In this document: piece after piece, positions 16,701 to 26,395 of the stretch | Position numbering within the stretch: position 1 is the stretch's first letter | Layout: each line of letters starts with the position of its first letter | Source: Eubacteriaceae bacterium | GTDB lineage: Bacteria > Bacillota > Clostridia > Lachnospirales > Lachnospiraceae | Length of the DNA: 64,000 bases | NCBI GenBank assembly: GCA_910575665.1 | Contig: CAJTFB010000006.1 | Location: 1 to 64,000, forward strand | Reading direction: 5' to 3' | The notes under the pieces: generated by a model | The model's input: only the letters and a program-made list of their open reading frames with translations | What the model was told of the DNA's origin: nothing | Database searches by the model: none | Made by a program: the position numbers and the translations under genes

Positions 16701-18125
16701 ATGAAAAAAGAGAAAAAATTCAAACTTCACATGCCGCATGTACTTACATTGATCTTTTTTCTGATCATCGTGGTTGCAGTCCTGACATGGATTCTTCCAA
16801 GCGGTGAATTTGAACGGACGATTATGGAGACATCGACAGGTGAGAGAAGCGTAGCCGTAGATGGTACGTACCATACGACAGAAAAGATTCTGGAGGACGG
16901 AACCGATTTAAGACAGGGAATATCGCAGATCCTGATGGCGCCTGGACGGGGCATTCAGTTTGCGATCGAGGTTCTGGCGTTTGTATTCATTATCGGCGGC
17001 GTATTTCAGATCATGGCGAAAACAAATGCGCTAAATATGGGGATTCAGAAAATCGTAAAGAAGCTTGGAAAGAAGGAAATCCTGATTATTCCGATTTTGA
17101 TGCTGCTGTTTGGTCTTGGCGGAAGTACTTTCGGAATGTCGGATGAGCTGGTGCCGTTTTACCTGCTGATTATGCCGGTTATGTTTGCGATGGGATATGA
17201 TTCAATGACGACATTCATGACCGTGTGCCTCTCGGCAACCGTCGGTTATGCTGCATCGACCATCAACCCGTTCAGCGTGCTTGTGGCACAGGGAATCGCA
17301 GGAATTCAGGGAAATCCGCAGCTTGTGTTCCGAATGATACAGTGGGTGATTATGATGGCAGTGATCATCGCATTTGTCACATGGCGTGCCATGAAGATAA
17401 AAAAAGACCCGGAAAAATCCATCACCTATCAGGATGATATTGCAAAGAAAAAAGAGATGGCGTCGGAAATTGATTTTGATCAGGATATTACGTTCCGGCA
17501 GAAACTAGTGCTGGCAACTTTTGTGATCGGAATGGTTCTCGTGGTCGTCGGACTTGTAAAATTTGGCTGGTATATGAATGAGTTGTCCATGTGCTTCTTT
17601 GGGATGGGCATTCTGATGGGGATATTCGGTGGACTTAATGAGAAGGGGATTGCAGAAGAGTTCATTACCGGTGTAAAGGATATCGCATTTGCGGCGATGG
17701 TAATCGGATTCTGTAGCGGAATTATGGTAATTGCTCAGGACGGAATGATCATCGATACAATCTTAAATGCACTCAGCAATATGATCGCAAATTCAAACAA
17801 CGCAATGTTTGTGGGCGTGATGTACGTGGTACAGACCATTCTGACACTTCTGGTGCCGTCTTCATCGGGCCTGGCGGCTCTTTCCATGCCGGTTATGGCA
17901 CCGCTTTGTGACCTTCACGGGGTAAATCCGGAAGCGGCGGTTACGGTTTTACAGTATGCGAACCAGCTTACGAATCTGATGAGCCCGGTGGCGGGAACAA
18001 CGGTAGCAGGTCTTGCAATCTGCAAGATTTCCTTCGGACAGTGGTGGAAGACGATCTGGAAAGTATTTCTGATTATGACGGTTCTTGCAATTGTATTTAG
18101 TACAATTTCAGCCGGTCTGGCATAG
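16701..18125 (+). CDS. YfcC-family membrane transporter
   Basis: A 474-aa integral membrane protein with about 11-12 helices. The start MKKEKKFKLHMPHVLTLIFF with TWILPSGEFE is typical of the YfcC/DcuC-like family, thought to carry basic amino acids or dicarboxylates. Conserved signature-like parts include GLGGSTFGMSDE and a C-terminal LVPSSSGLAALSMPVMAPL. ATG 16701 with AAGGA just upstream is preferred to ATG 16665 inside the previous gene. It follows the amidohydrolase by four bases and probably imports the operon substrate or exports a product. Confidence 0.87.
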   Translation: MKKEKKFKLHMPHVLTLIFFLIIVVAVLTWILPSGEFERTIMETSTGERSVAVDGTYHTTEKILEDGTDLRQGISQILMAPGRGIQFAIEVLAFVFIIGGVFQIMAKTNALNMGIQKIVKKLGKKEILIIPILMLLFGLGGSTFGMSDELVPFYLLIMPVMFAMGYDSMTTFMTVCLSATVGYAASTINPFSVLVAQGIAGIQGNPQLVFRMIQWVIMMAVIIAFVTWRAMKIKKDPEKSITYQDDIAKKKEMASEIDFDQDITFRQKLVLATFVIGMVLVVVGLVKFGWYMNELSMCFFGMGILMGIFGGLNEKGIAEEFITGVKDIAFAAMVIGFCSGIMVIAQDGMIIDTILNALSNMIANSNNAMFVGVMYVVQTILTLLVPSSSGLAALSMPVMAPLCDLHGVNPEAAVTVLQYANQLTNLMSPVAGTTVAGLAICKISFGQWWKTIWKVFLIMTVLAIVFSTISAGLA

Positions 18126-18154
18126 GTGTAAAAATTTACTTTTAGGAGGTTGTG

Positions 18155-18952
18155 ATGAAAAGAGCGGTGGCAGTAGGTTTCAGCTGTGTGGATGTATATG
18201 AAAATCTGAACAAATGGTATCCGACCGGAAACGGGATTGACTGGGGAATTCATCTGGCAAGGCTCGGTATTCCCACGGCGGTGGTAAGCGCGGTTGGAGA
18301 TGATGTGTACGGACAGGAAATGAAGAAGAGGCTGACAGAAGAGGGCATCGAAGTTTCCCATCTTGAGATCAAAAAAGGAAGAACCTGCCAGATGTTGATG
18401 GCACTGAAAAACGGTGTGGACCGTGTGCACATGCAGGAGATCTCCGGTGTGATGGAAGATTACCATATCACCCAGGATCAGTATGAGTATGCAGCCGGAT
18501 TTGACTATCTGCACACAGATCTGTTCGGCGGAGTGTTGGAGCATTTAAGAGGATGGCATGAGCAGGGGGTGAAAATTGTGATGGATTTCTCCGTATTCAC
18601 AAAAGAGCCGGAGTATCATTGCATGGATATTTTCCCGAATGTGGATTACGTGTTTTTCTCGACGGATGAAGAAGATGAGGAAGCGTTGAAGGCGTGGATG
18701 AAGGAAATAAAGGCGCAGGGCCCGGCAGTTGTGACAGCCACGATGGGAGAGAACGGAAGCATTTCCTATGACGGCGATAAGTTTTATTGCATGGGAATCC
18801 ATAAAGCGGATGTTGTAAATACGGTAGGTGCCGGAGACAGCTATATTGCGGGTTTCACATATGGACTGATGACGGACAGTACGATACCTGTTTGTATGGA
18901 AAAGGGCGCACAGATTTCAGCAGAGGTTGTTGCAAGGTTTGAGCCTTATTAA
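18155..18952 (+). CDS. PfkB-family sugar kinase, fructoselysine-6-kinase-like (first copy)
   Basis: A 265-aa ribokinase-fold kinase. It has the N-terminal GFSCVDVYENL, the sugar-site GNGIDWGIHLARLG and the catalytic motif NTVGAGDSYIAGF (Asp base). Its length and N-terminus match FrlD, which phosphorylates fructoselysine at O6. AGGAGG lies at 18144-18149; a GTG at 18152 is an alternative start. A second, different FrlD-like kinase lies three genes downstream, so the two probably act on different adducts. Assignment to Amadori products is inferred from family and neighbours. Confidence 0.87.
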   Translation: MKRAVAVGFSCVDVYENLNKWYPTGNGIDWGIHLARLGIPTAVVSAVGDDVYGQEMKKRLTEEGIEVSHLEIKKGRTCQMLMALKNGVDRVHMQEISGVMEDYHITQDQYEYAAGFDYLHTDLFGGVLEHLRGWHEQGVKIVMDFSVFTKEPEYHCMDIFPNVDYVFFSTDEEDEEALKAWMKEIKAQGPAVVTATMGENGSISYDGDKFYCMGIHKADVVNTVGAGDSYIAGFTYGLMTDSTIPVCMEKGAQISAEVVARFEPY

Positions 18953-18990
18953 GTTGGAGAGCCGTTTCTGCGGCGGAATGAGAGGAAAAG

Positions 18991-19857
18991 ATGGTTATAG
19001 ATATGCATGTGCATCCGGTATTTTATAAAGATATCTGTGGTGACGAAGAGGAACTGGCTTTCCGTGAGGACACTTTCGGGGTCTGGAAGCAGGGACCGAT
19101 GAGCTTTGAGGAAGCGTTTGCGGAGATGGACTATGGGAAAATTGACAAAGAAGTGCTTCTGCCGCTTGACGTCAGTACGACAGCAGGGGGATATGTGGTG
19201 ACAAATGAGCAGGTTGCAAAGCTCGTGGAGCTGGAGCCTGACCGGCTAATTGGATTCGCATCCGTGGACCCTCATCGGGAAGATGCACTGGAAGTACTCG
19301 AAAAAGCATTTACGGAATTAGGCATGAAAGGCCTGAAACTGAATCCGTCGAAGCAGAAATTTCATCCGATGGATAAAGAGCTGCTGCCTATTTATGAATT
19401 ATGTGAGAAGAAGGATAAGCCCATTATTTTCCATGCGGGGACTTCATGGGAGCCGGATACGCCGGCAAAGAATAGTCATCCGTTGGAATTTGAAGAGATT
19501 TTTATCCGGTATCCGGATTTAAGATGCTGCCTTGCGCATTTCGCATGGCCTTGGGTACGGGAAATGTGTATGTTAATGCTGAAATATCCCAATGTATATA
19601 CAGACACATCTGTCCTCTATCTGGATTCCCCGGAAGAGTCGATTCACCGGTTGTTTACGGTGGATATGGGGGCGCGCTGGGCAGAAAGGGCTTTTGCAAA
19701 ACAGATTTTGTTTGCATCCAACACGCCGAGATTCCGTGCATTTAAAATACGCAGGGCAATTGAAAAGCTTCCCATTATAAAGGAAGTAAAAGAAGATATT
19801 CTTGGCGGTAATGCAGTCAGATTTCTGGGAATGGAGCAGACGTATGGTAAAGCTTGA
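18991..19857 (+). CDS. Amidohydrolase family 2 (TIM-barrel) enzyme
   Basis: A 288-aa protein starting MVIDMHVHP, the HxH metal motif of Amidohydro_2 enzymes. Further landmarks are GLKLNP near residue 113, IIFHAGTSWEP near 148 (metal His) and LAHFAWPW near 180; the late FASNTPR replaces the usual GSD/GTD. Members hydrolyse or decarboxylate ring or amide substrates. The start is ATG 18991 with GAGAGGA before it. The gene overlaps the next by 14 bp, so the two are translationally coupled. Its role in the pathway is unknown. Confidence 0.85.
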   Translation: MVIDMHVHPVFYKDICGDEEELAFREDTFGVWKQGPMSFEEAFAEMDYGKIDKEVLLPLDVSTTAGGYVVTNEQVAKLVELEPDRLIGFASVDPHREDALEVLEKAFTELGMKGLKLNPSKQKFHPMDKELLPIYELCEKKDKPIIFHAGTSWEPDTPAKNSHPLEFEEIFIRYPDLRCCLAHFAWPWVREMCMLMLKYPNVYTDTSVLYLDSPEESIHRLFTVDMGARWAERAFAKQILFASNTPRFRAFKIRRAIEKLPIIKEVKEDILGGNAVRFLGMEQTYGKA

Positions 19858-20278
19858 AATAATAGAACGAATGAGTCATAAACCGGAAGAGTATATGCTG
19901 ATCACGGAGGACGTACACCGGCTTGTAGAGACAAGCGGCATCAGGGACGGGCTTGCAGCGGTGATAACAGCCCATACGACAACCGGAATTATAGTAAATG
20001 AAGCGCTTCACTGCGTGGAGAGGGATATCAGCGGTATGCTGGAAAAGATGGCGCCGCTTGATGCGGATTATGCACATGCGCATTTTCTGCCCTCTTACGG
20101 AGCGACTGGAAATAATTCCCAGGGGCATTTGAAAAGCCTGGTGTGCGGAAATTCATGTATGTTCCCGGTGATTGACGGAAAAATTGTATGCGGAGGTGCG
20201 CAGGATATTTACCTGGTGGATTTTGACGGGCCGCAGAAGAGGAAAATTTATGTGGAGGTTATAGGTGAACCAAAATAA
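19844..20278 (+). CDS. YjbQ/UPF0047-family protein
   Basis: A 144-aa protein, the family's normal length. Conserved motifs are ITAHTTTGIIVNE near residue 40 and HLKSLVCGNS followed by GGAQDIYLVDFDGP near the C-terminus. Family members show weak thiamine-phosphate synthase activity, but the true role is uncertain. ATG 19844 is chosen because the upstream codons overlap the amidohydrolase and lack conserved sequence. Finding it inside a sugar-amine operon is unusual and suggests a role in that pathway. Confidence 0.85.
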   Translation: MVKLEIIERMSHKPEEYMLITEDVHRLVETSGIRDGLAAVITAHTTTGIIVNEALHCVERDISGMLEKMAPLDADYAHAHFLPSYGATGNNSQGHLKSLVCGNSCMFPVIDGKIVCGGAQDIYLVDFDGPQKRKIYVEVIGEPK

Positions 20279-20308
20279 TCAAATAATAAAGGAATAGGAG
20301 AAGAAGAA

Positions 20309-21280
20309 ATGAACAGACCAGAAGAATTAATCAAAAAAATCTATGAGGAGCAGGGAAACATTCATGATGTATTTCTTACGGCATGTGGAGGCTCTTTGGT
20401 GGACCTTTATCCAGGATATTATTTTATCAATGCAGAATCAGAGACGATGCACTCTCATTGGATTACGGCAAAGGAACTCATTGTGTCTCCTTCCAGATTC
20501 TTAAAGACGGGAGCGCTTGTGATTTTGTGTTCACACGGCGGAAATACGGGTGAGACGGTGGAAGCTGCAAAACTGGCAAAAGAACGCGGAGCGGCGATTA
20601 TCACAATGACACACAATCCGGATTCCATCTGTGCGAAGGAAGAAATGAATCCGGTCGTGTACAGTTGGGAGGATGATACGAATGAGAAAGACCGGCCACA
20701 GGGGATCGTACTGCGTGTTCTCAATGAGCTGATGAAGCTTCAGGAGCCTTCCTATGCGAAATACGACGCAGTCCTTGACGGTCTGGAAAAAGCGGACGGT
20801 ATTGTGCGTACGGCCGTGAAGAAAGTAAAGAATCGTACCTGGGTGTTTGCGGAAAAATATTTTGAAGAGCCGTTTCTTTATATAATGGGTTCCGGCGCTT
20901 CCTACTCCCAGGCATATGGATTTGCCATCTGCTCCCTGCAGGAGATGCAGTGGATGGACTGCTGCTATCTGCACTCAGGAGAATATTTCCACGGCCCCTT
21001 TGAGTGTACAGATGAAGATCACCTCTATATTCTGTTGATGGGCACGGGTGCAGCGAGAGTAATGGATGAGAGAGCACTCTCATTCCTTCAGAAGTATGGC
21101 AAAAAATATGAAGTGATTGATGCTGTGGAGCTTGGAATTGACGCAATTGATGCAAGTGTGAATGAATATTTCTGTCCGATGGTATTTTATGCAATGTCTG
21201 TTGCGTACCGCACAGGACTTCAGGACAAGAGAAGACATCCGCTTGACATGAGAAGATATATGGGCGTTGTGGAATATTAA
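20309..21280 (+). CDS. SIS-domain deglycase, FrlB-like
   Basis: A 323-aa protein with two SIS domains. The first has LCSHGGNTGETVEAAKLA near residue 73 and the second GSGASYSQAYG near 194. The stretch LHSGEYFHGPFE near 223 carries the His and Glu expected for ring opening and cleavage in fructosamine-6-phosphate deglycases. It would split a 6-phosphorylated Amadori product into glucose-6-phosphate and a free amino acid or amine. It lies directly before the second PfkB kinase, as in frl operons. The amino-acid part cannot be read from sequence. Confidence 0.88.
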   Translation: MNRPEELIKKIYEEQGNIHDVFLTACGGSLVDLYPGYYFINAESETMHSHWITAKELIVSPSRFLKTGALVILCSHGGNTGETVEAAKLAKERGAAIITMTHNPDSICAKEEMNPVVYSWEDDTNEKDRPQGIVLRVLNELMKLQEPSYAKYDAVLDGLEKADGIVRTAVKKVKNRTWVFAEKYFEEPFLYIMGSGASYSQAYGFAICSLQEMQWMDCCYLHSGEYFHGPFECTDEDHLYILLMGTGAARVMDERALSFLQKYGKKYEVIDAVELGIDAIDASVNEYFCPMVFYAMSVAYRTGLQDKRRHPLDMRRYMGVVEY

Positions 21281-21302
21281 TTGAAATTCGGAAAGGAGAA
21301 GA

Positions 21303-22163
21303 ATGGTGGCGGAACATAATGTAAATATTTTGGGGTTTGGTGATAATGTAGTAGATCAGTACGAACATATCAAGACTATGTATCCGGGAGGAAACTGCGT
21401 GAACTTCTGTGTTTATGCAAAGATGTTCGGAGTAGAGCGCTCTGCTTATATGGGATACTTCGGAAACGATGCAAATGCAGAATATGTAATTGATGTGCTT
21501 GAAAAGGTCAAAATTGAGACTGTGAAGTGTGAACAGTTAGAAGGTGAGAACGGATGGTCACGCGTTAGCCTTGTAGATGGAGATCGTGTATTTGTCGGAT
21601 GGAATGATGGCGGAATCCGCGGAAAGACACCGTTTATCCTGGACCGTTTCGATATCGAATATATCCGGCAGTTTGATCTTGTGCATACAGGAAATTACTG
21701 TTTTACGGAAAAGGAACTGCACAAAATCAGGGAGGCAGGCGTGCCGGTGTCCTTTGACTTTTCTGATGATTCCACAGAGGAATATTACAAAGAAATTCTT
21801 CCACATGTGACTTACGCATTCTGTTCCTTTGACGGGGACGACAAGGCGGTAAGGGCACACCTTAAAATGATGGTGGACGGCGGTGCGAAGTTTGCAACGG
21901 CATCCCGTGGCTCTAAGGGCTGTATTCTCTATGATGGGCAGGCATACTATGAACAGCCGGCAGTTCCGATCGAAAGGGTAGTCGACACGATGGGTGCAGG
22001 TGATTCCCTGATCACATCGTTTCTGATCGGGTACACAGACCGCACAAAGAAAGGCATAGAACAGTCTGCGGCAATCAGAGAAAGCCTTGCGGATGCGGCG
22101 GCCTTTGCTTCCAGAATCTGCGGAATTGAAGGTGCGTTCGGATACGGCACAAGCTATCAGTAA
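21303..22163 (+). CDS. PfkB-family sugar kinase, fructoselysine-6-kinase-like (second copy)
   Basis: A 286-aa kinase with the same fold as the first copy but clearly different sequence. Landmarks are GFGDNVVDQYEH, the sugar-site PGGNCVNFCVYAKM and the catalytic DTMGAGDSLITSF. The GGN motif is closer to classical FrlD than the first copy, whose site reads GNG. GGAGAAGA precedes the ATG. It is adjacent to the deglycase, so this is probably the kinase that feeds it. Confidence 0.88.
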   Translation: MVAEHNVNILGFGDNVVDQYEHIKTMYPGGNCVNFCVYAKMFGVERSAYMGYFGNDANAEYVIDVLEKVKIETVKCEQLEGENGWSRVSLVDGDRVFVGWNDGGIRGKTPFILDRFDIEYIRQFDLVHTGNYCFTEKELHKIREAGVPVSFDFSDDSTEEYYKEILPHVTYAFCSFDGDDKAVRAHLKMMVDGGAKFATASRGSKGCILYDGQAYYEQPAVPIERVVDTMGAGDSLITSFLIGYTDRTKKGIEQSAAIRESLADAAAFASRICGIEGAFGYGTSYQ

Positions 22164-22218
22164 CAATCATATGAGCCGTTTTCCTCTGAAACTGCCGTTT
22201 GCCAAAGGAGAAGAGTAG

Positions 22219-23715
22219 ATGAATCGGGAGAAAAAGAAAATAATAGTTCTCATCAGTTTGATTCTTTTAGGGGGACTGTTTTGGGGGAGCCAGAGTACAG
22301 TGCAGATACTGGCCGGACCGCAGAAGGTGGTTGTGGGAACGAACGCGGAATATGCACCCTTTGAATATCTGGACAGTGACGGGAATCTGACAGGATTTGA
22401 CTATGAGCTTTTAGAAGCAGTTGCGAAATCGGAGGGAGTGGAGCTTGAATGGCGGGACATGCCGTTTGACTCTCTTGTGGGATCAATGGAAGCTGGTGAC
22501 ATTGAGGTGATCGCAGCTGGGATTGGTCCCACAAAAGAGCGTGAAAAAAGCGTTGATTTTTCGGATGTTTATTATTCGGGTTCTCAGAGTATCATAAGCA
22601 GGAGTGATTATAAATTTGAGGATTTTGCCTCTCTGTCCGGGAAAAAGGTGGCGGTTCTGGAAGGCTCACAAAGTGATTTTATTGTATCCGGGGAAAATAC
22701 GGATTATGGTACTGTTGAAAATGCGGTTCCAATCCGCTTTAAAACGGCATCAAGTGTGGTCATGGAATTAAAGAACGGCGGAGCGGATGCGGTCCTGATT
22801 GACACAATTATGGCAGAAATCTACTGCAGGGAGACGGATGGCATTGTGTCGGAGGACATACCAGGGACGGAAGAAGATACGGTTTTCTGTATTGAAAAGG
22901 GCAATGAGGAAATCCGGGAGATGATCAACAGCGGCTTAAATAAGGTAAGGCAGGAAGGGATATATGACGAATTATATGAAAAATATTTTTCCGGGGAGGA
23001 AGAAGGTGGAACGGAGATTACGGCAGTGTCAGAGCAGACGGGATTTTTGGAAACTCTTAAATTCATTTTTCTGGAGGAAAACCGCTGGAAATATTATGTA
23101 AATGGACTTAAGATTACAATTATTGTGTCTTTGCTGTCTATGTGCGTGGGGATGGTGATCGGACTTTGTGTCGCACTGATCCGCCTGGATGCGGATAGGA
23201 AGCGGAAGGTAACGATTGTGTCGGGAATTATGAGTGCGTATGTGGATGTGATAAGAGGGACGCCTTCTGTGCTTCAGCTTATGATTATTTATTTCGCGCT
23301 CTTTCACAGCAGGCTTGGGTATGTGGCGGCGGTTGTGAGCTTTGGAATCAACAGCGGCGCATACGTGTCGGAAGTCATCCGCGGCGGGATTCTGGCAGTG
23401 GATCGTGGGCAGATGGAGGCCGGGAGGTCGCTTGGACTGGGGTATGGAGACACAATGCGGTTTATCATCATACCACAGGCTGTAAAAAACATACTGCCTG
23501 CTATGGGAAATGAATTTATCCAGTTAATTAAAGAGACATCCATCTTAGGCTATGTTGGCATTGTGGATTTGACAAAAGCTTCTAGCTATGTTTCTTCCAG
23601 AACGTATCAGATGTTTATTCCTCTGGTGGCGGCAGGCATGATGTATTACCTGATTGTGAAAGTGTTGTCGGTAATGCTTGGGAAACTCGAAAGGAGGCTT
23701 CGGGAAAGTGATTGA
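22219..23715 (+). CDS. Amino-acid ABC importer: substrate-binding protein fused to permease
   Basis: A 498-aa fusion. Residues 1-30 are a signal or anchor segment. Residues 35-260 form a family 3 binding protein ([25 protein letters not shown], then a late YDELYEKYF). Residues 285-495 form a HisM/GlnP-type permease with [14 protein letters not shown] and the EAA loop [16 protein letters not shown]. Such fusions are known for glutamine-type systems in Firmicutes. The ATPase gene overlaps by eight bases. With the deglycase and kinases nearby, the ligand is probably a glycated or modified amino acid. Confidence 0.92.
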   Translation: MNREKKKIIVLISLILLGGLFWGSQSTVQILAGPQKVVVGTNAEYAPFEYLDSDGNLTGFDYELLEAVAKSEGVELEWRDMPFDSLVGSMEAGDIEVIAAGIGPTKEREKSVDFSDVYYSGSQSIISRSDYKFEDFASLSGKKVAVLEGSQSDFIVSGENTDYGTVENAVPIRFKTASSVVMELKNGGADAVLIDTIMAEIYCRETDGIVSEDIPGTEEDTVFCIEKGNEEIREMINSGLNKVRQEGIYDELYEKYFSGEEEGGTEITAVSEQTGFLETLKFIFLEENRWKYYVNGLKITIIVSLLSMCVGMVIGLCVALIRLDADRKRKVTIVSGIMSAYVDVIRGTPSVLQLMIIYFALFHSRLGYVAAVVSFGINSGAYVSEVIRGGILAVDRGQMEAGRSLGLGYGDTMRFIIIPQAVKNILPAMGNEFIQLIKETSILGYVGIVDLTKASSYVSSRTYQMFIPLVAAGMMYYLIVKVLSVMLGKLERRLRESD

Positions 23716-24433
23716 TGTAAAAGAGCTGAGAAAATCCTTCGGGGACATACATGTCTTAAACGGTGTGAACGTGCATGTGGACAGGGGCGAGTGCGTCTGC
23801 ATTATCGGACCTTCCGGATCGGGCAAATCCACGTTTCTGCGCTGTCTGAATTTACTTGAAATTTCGGATGGCGGTGAGATCACCGTGAATGGACAGGAAA
23901 TTTCTGACGGAAAAATGAAGGTAGACCAGTACCGCGAAAATATAGGAATGGTGTTTCAGCATTTTAATTTATTTCCCAATATGACGGTTCTAAAGAACAT
24001 AACGCTTGCACCAGTGCGGCTTGGAAAGTGGGCTGCCGATGAAGCTGGAGAGAAAGCGCTTGCGCTTTTAGAACGTGTGGGGCTTGAGAAGAAGGCACAG
24101 GCGTATCCAAACAGGTTGTCCGGCGGACAGAAACAGAGAGTTGCGATTGCCAGAGCACTTGCTATGAATCCCGAAATTCTTTTATTTGATGAGCCGACAT
24201 CCGCGCTTGATCCGGAGATGGTCGGGGAGGTGCTTGAGGTTATGAAGAAGCTTGTCAGGGAGGGGATTACCATGCTTGTCGTCACACATGAGATGGGATT
24301 TGCCAAGGAGGTAAGCAGCCGAGTTCTATTCTTCGATCACGGTGTCGTGCTTGAGGAAGGGAAACCGGAAAAACTGTTTGAGAATCCAGAACATCAGAGG
24401 ACAAAGAGTTTTTTGTCGAAAGTGCTTTGCTGA
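23708..24433 (+). CDS. Polar amino-acid ABC transporter ATP-binding protein
   Basis: A 241-aa ATPase of the GlnQ/HisP type. Walker A is GPSGSGKST near residue 35, Q-loop [10 protein letters not shown] near 82, signature LSGGQKQR near 137, Walker [14 protein letters not shown] near 157 and H-loop VVTHEM. The start is taken at GTG 23708 because AGGAGG lies at 23692-23697, and the first conserved residues are [12 protein letters not shown]. It closes the operon, and a strong terminator follows at 24467. Confidence 0.93.
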   Translation: MIDVKELRKSFGDIHVLNGVNVHVDRGECVCIIGPSGSGKSTFLRCLNLLEISDGGEITVNGQEISDGKMKVDQYRENIGMVFQHFNLFPNMTVLKNITLAPVRLGKWAADEAGEKALALLERVGLEKKAQAYPNRLSGGQKQRVAIARALAMNPEILLFDEPTSALDPEMVGEVLEVMKKLVREGITMLVVTHEMGFAKEVSSRVLFFDHGVVLEEGKPEKLFENPEHQRTKSFLSKVLC

Positions 24434-24466
24434 ATGCGGCTTTGGAGGAATAACAATAAAAATCTG

Positions 24467-24535
24467 AAATAAGAATATCCCGAGGAAAATATCGTGCTGT
24501 AAAGCACAGGGTTCCGCGGGATGTTCTTATTTTGG
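24467..24535. terminator. Strong bidirectional terminator
   Basis: A 15-16-bp stem (24467-24482 with 24517-24532) encloses an inner hairpin GTGCT/AGCAC at 24494-24507 and is flanked by A and T runs. It can end both the catabolic operon and the convergent amidase gene. Confidence 0.85.
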
Positions 24536-24608
24536 GTTAAGGGGGTTAAAAATCAGTATTCACCGACAGCCCCTTGCTGTATCCTGTGACTTGGGGAGTG
24601 GGAAACTG

Positions 24609-25181
24609 TTACAGCTGCGGCAGCCCCAGATAATTCAGCAGTCCCACATAGATTCCATAGGCAAACTGATACTGCATGGTGGTCAACAGGATATAATCTT
24701 CATAATTTGAAATATAGGCGAGTTCTACGAGGACGGATGGCATCTGTGTCCGGCGCAGAACATACAATGACGGTCTTACATAAATACCGTTATTTTTTGT
24801 GCCCACTCGGCGGACGATCTCCTGAACGATATCGGTGCCCAGGTAATAAGAGGGGCTTCCTTCTGCGTATACATATGCTTCTGTGCCGTTGATTGCCGGA
24901 TTTACATTGGAATTTACATGAATGCTGATAAAATAGTCCGCTCCCCAGGTGTTTGCCATATCCACTCGCTCCCTGAGGCTGGAGTTGGTATCATAGCCCA
25001 GGATCTCGGTAGGGGTCTGGCGGGATACTGCCACTTCAAAACGGTAGTCAGCGGCGAGAATGTTTGAAAGATAGGCGCCGACGATATAGGTGATATCCTG
25101 CTCTCTGGCACCAAAACCTTCTGCGCCAGCGTTAAATCCGTAAGGATTGTGTCCTTGGTCGATAAAAACCTTGATTGCCAT
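24609..25181 (-). CDS. N-acetylmuramoyl-L-alanine amidase (Amidase_3), no signal peptide
   Basis: A 190-aa enzyme consisting only of the catalytic domain. Zinc ligands are visible as His in FIDQGHNP, Glu in GAREQD and His in FISIHVNSN; the catalytic Glu is in VLVELAYISN near the C-terminus. It cleaves the muramic acid to L-alanine bond of peptidoglycan. There is no signal peptide, so it acts in the cell, in the spore or forespore compartment, or leaves by another route. It lies divergently next to the spoVA genes, which suggests but does not prove a spore role. Confidence 0.9.
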   Translation of the reverse strand: MAIKVFIDQGHNPYGFNAGAEGFGAREQDITYIVGAYLSNILAADYRFEVAVSRQTPTEILGYDTNSSLRERVDMANTWGADYFISIHVNSNVNPAINGTEAYVYAEGSPSYYLGTDIVQEIVRRVGTKNNGIYVRPSLYVLRRTQMPSVLVELAYISNYEDYILLTTMQYQFAYGIYVGLLNYLGLPQL

Positions 25182-25335
25182 ACCATGATCTCCACTTTTT
25201 ATTTTATAAATTATTATATGAGATTTTAATTTGCCTTGTTACGAATAGATTTGTTTTTTTCGGGGATAGTAGGTATGAAAGTTGAGCTAAGTGAAGAGGC
25301 TGTGAATGCTTTAACATGGAAATGGAGATTATTTT

Positions 25336-25962
25336 ATGGAAGATATTCTTTATATTAAAGTAGAGCAAAATATTCCGGTGACAAAGCGAGATCTGAAATT
25401 AAAAGATGTAGCGACTCTGTACAGTACGAACACGACCATGGTGCAGAAGCTGGAAAAGGAACCCTTCTATACGTTGCCTCCCGATGGTGAGAAGCTGACG
25501 ATGTTCACGATCACCAAAGTTTATGAGGCCATCCACCGGGTTTATCCAGATGTAACGATAGAGAACCTGGGAGAACAGGATTTTATCGTGGAGTACGAAT
25601 CGGGCAAAAAGCCTTCCAAAGCCTGGGAATACACCAAGGCAGTCCTGGTGGCATTCATTGTATTTTTCGGGGCGGCTTTTACAATCATGACTTTTAATGA
25701 GGACGTAAATGTATCGGGAGTATTTGATAAGATCTACCTGATGGTCACTGGGAATGAGCAAACCGGTGGCTCGATACTGGAGATTTGTTATGCCATTGGG
25801 ATCCCCATTGGCATCATTGTGTTCTATAACCATTTTAAGAGAAGAGATATCAAAAATGATCCGACGCCGATCCAGGTGGAGATGCGAACCTATGAGGAGC
25901 AGATGAATAAGGCGATGATCAAATCTGCATCGAGGGAGGGAAAGACCATTGACGTTAATTGA
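25336..25962 (+). CDS. spoVAA: Stage V sporulation protein AA
   Basis: A 208-aa protein, the usual length. A soluble N-terminal domain (about 1-95) precedes two membrane helices near 100-120 and 150-170, and the start MEDILYIKVEQNIPV is typical of SpoVAA. SpoVA proteins form the channel that moves dipicolinic acid into the spore and out at germination. GGAGA lies upstream of the ATG. It overlaps spoVAB by 14 bp. I could not identify a sure sigma-G promoter in the 155-bp gap upstream. Confidence 0.9.
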   Translation: MEDILYIKVEQNIPVTKRDLKLKDVATLYSTNTTMVQKLEKEPFYTLPPDGEKLTMFTITKVYEAIHRVYPDVTIENLGEQDFIVEYESGKKPSKAWEYTKAVLVAFIVFFGAAFTIMTFNEDVNVSGVFDKIYLMVTGNEQTGGSILEICYAIGIPIGIIVFYNHFKRRDIKNDPTPIQVEMRTYEEQMNKAMIKSASREGKTIDVN

Positions 25963-26362
25963 AAATGTCTTCCTGGGCTTTCTGGGACTGAGTTTTGGTT
26001 TGACGGTATCGGCAGGGGTGTTTGCCTTTATTACCATGCTGGATGTGATTCCCAGGCTTACCCACCGTACTGGGACAGCGGCTCATCTCTATGGCTATGA
26101 GAACACAATTATCCTGGGAGGAACTCTGGGAAATATACTGATTTTATTTGTCAGGAGTTTTCCTGTAACCTATGTGGGATTAGCGATCTTTGGGCTGTTT
26201 TCCGGTATCTTTATAGGTTGCCTGGCGATGGCGCTGGCAGAAAGTCTCCGGGTGATCCCGATCTTTGTAAAACGACTGAAGATGAAGGAAGGACTACCGA
26301 TCATTTTGATCGCTATAGCGCTGGGCAAATTAGCGGGTACCATCTTTCAATATTTTTTCTAA
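25949..26362 (+). CDS. spoVAB: Stage V sporulation protein AB
   Basis: A 137-aa membrane protein with about four helices. The pattern VFAFITMLDVIPRL and the end GKLAGTIFQYFF are characteristic of SpoVAB. It starts at TTG 25949 inside the end of spoVAA, behind GAGGGAGGG at 25932-25940, so translation is coupled. It is part of the dipicolinic acid channel of the spore inner membrane. Confidence 0.9.
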   Translation: MTLIENVFLGFLGLSFGLTVSAGVFAFITMLDVIPRLTHRTGTAAHLYGYENTIILGGTLGNILILFVRSFPVTYVGLAIFGLFSGIFIGCLAMALAESLRVIPIFVKRLKMKEGLPIILIAIALGKLAGTIFQYFF

Positions 26363-26395
26363 TGCTTTGAAAAGCCAGAAAGGAAGTATGTGATT

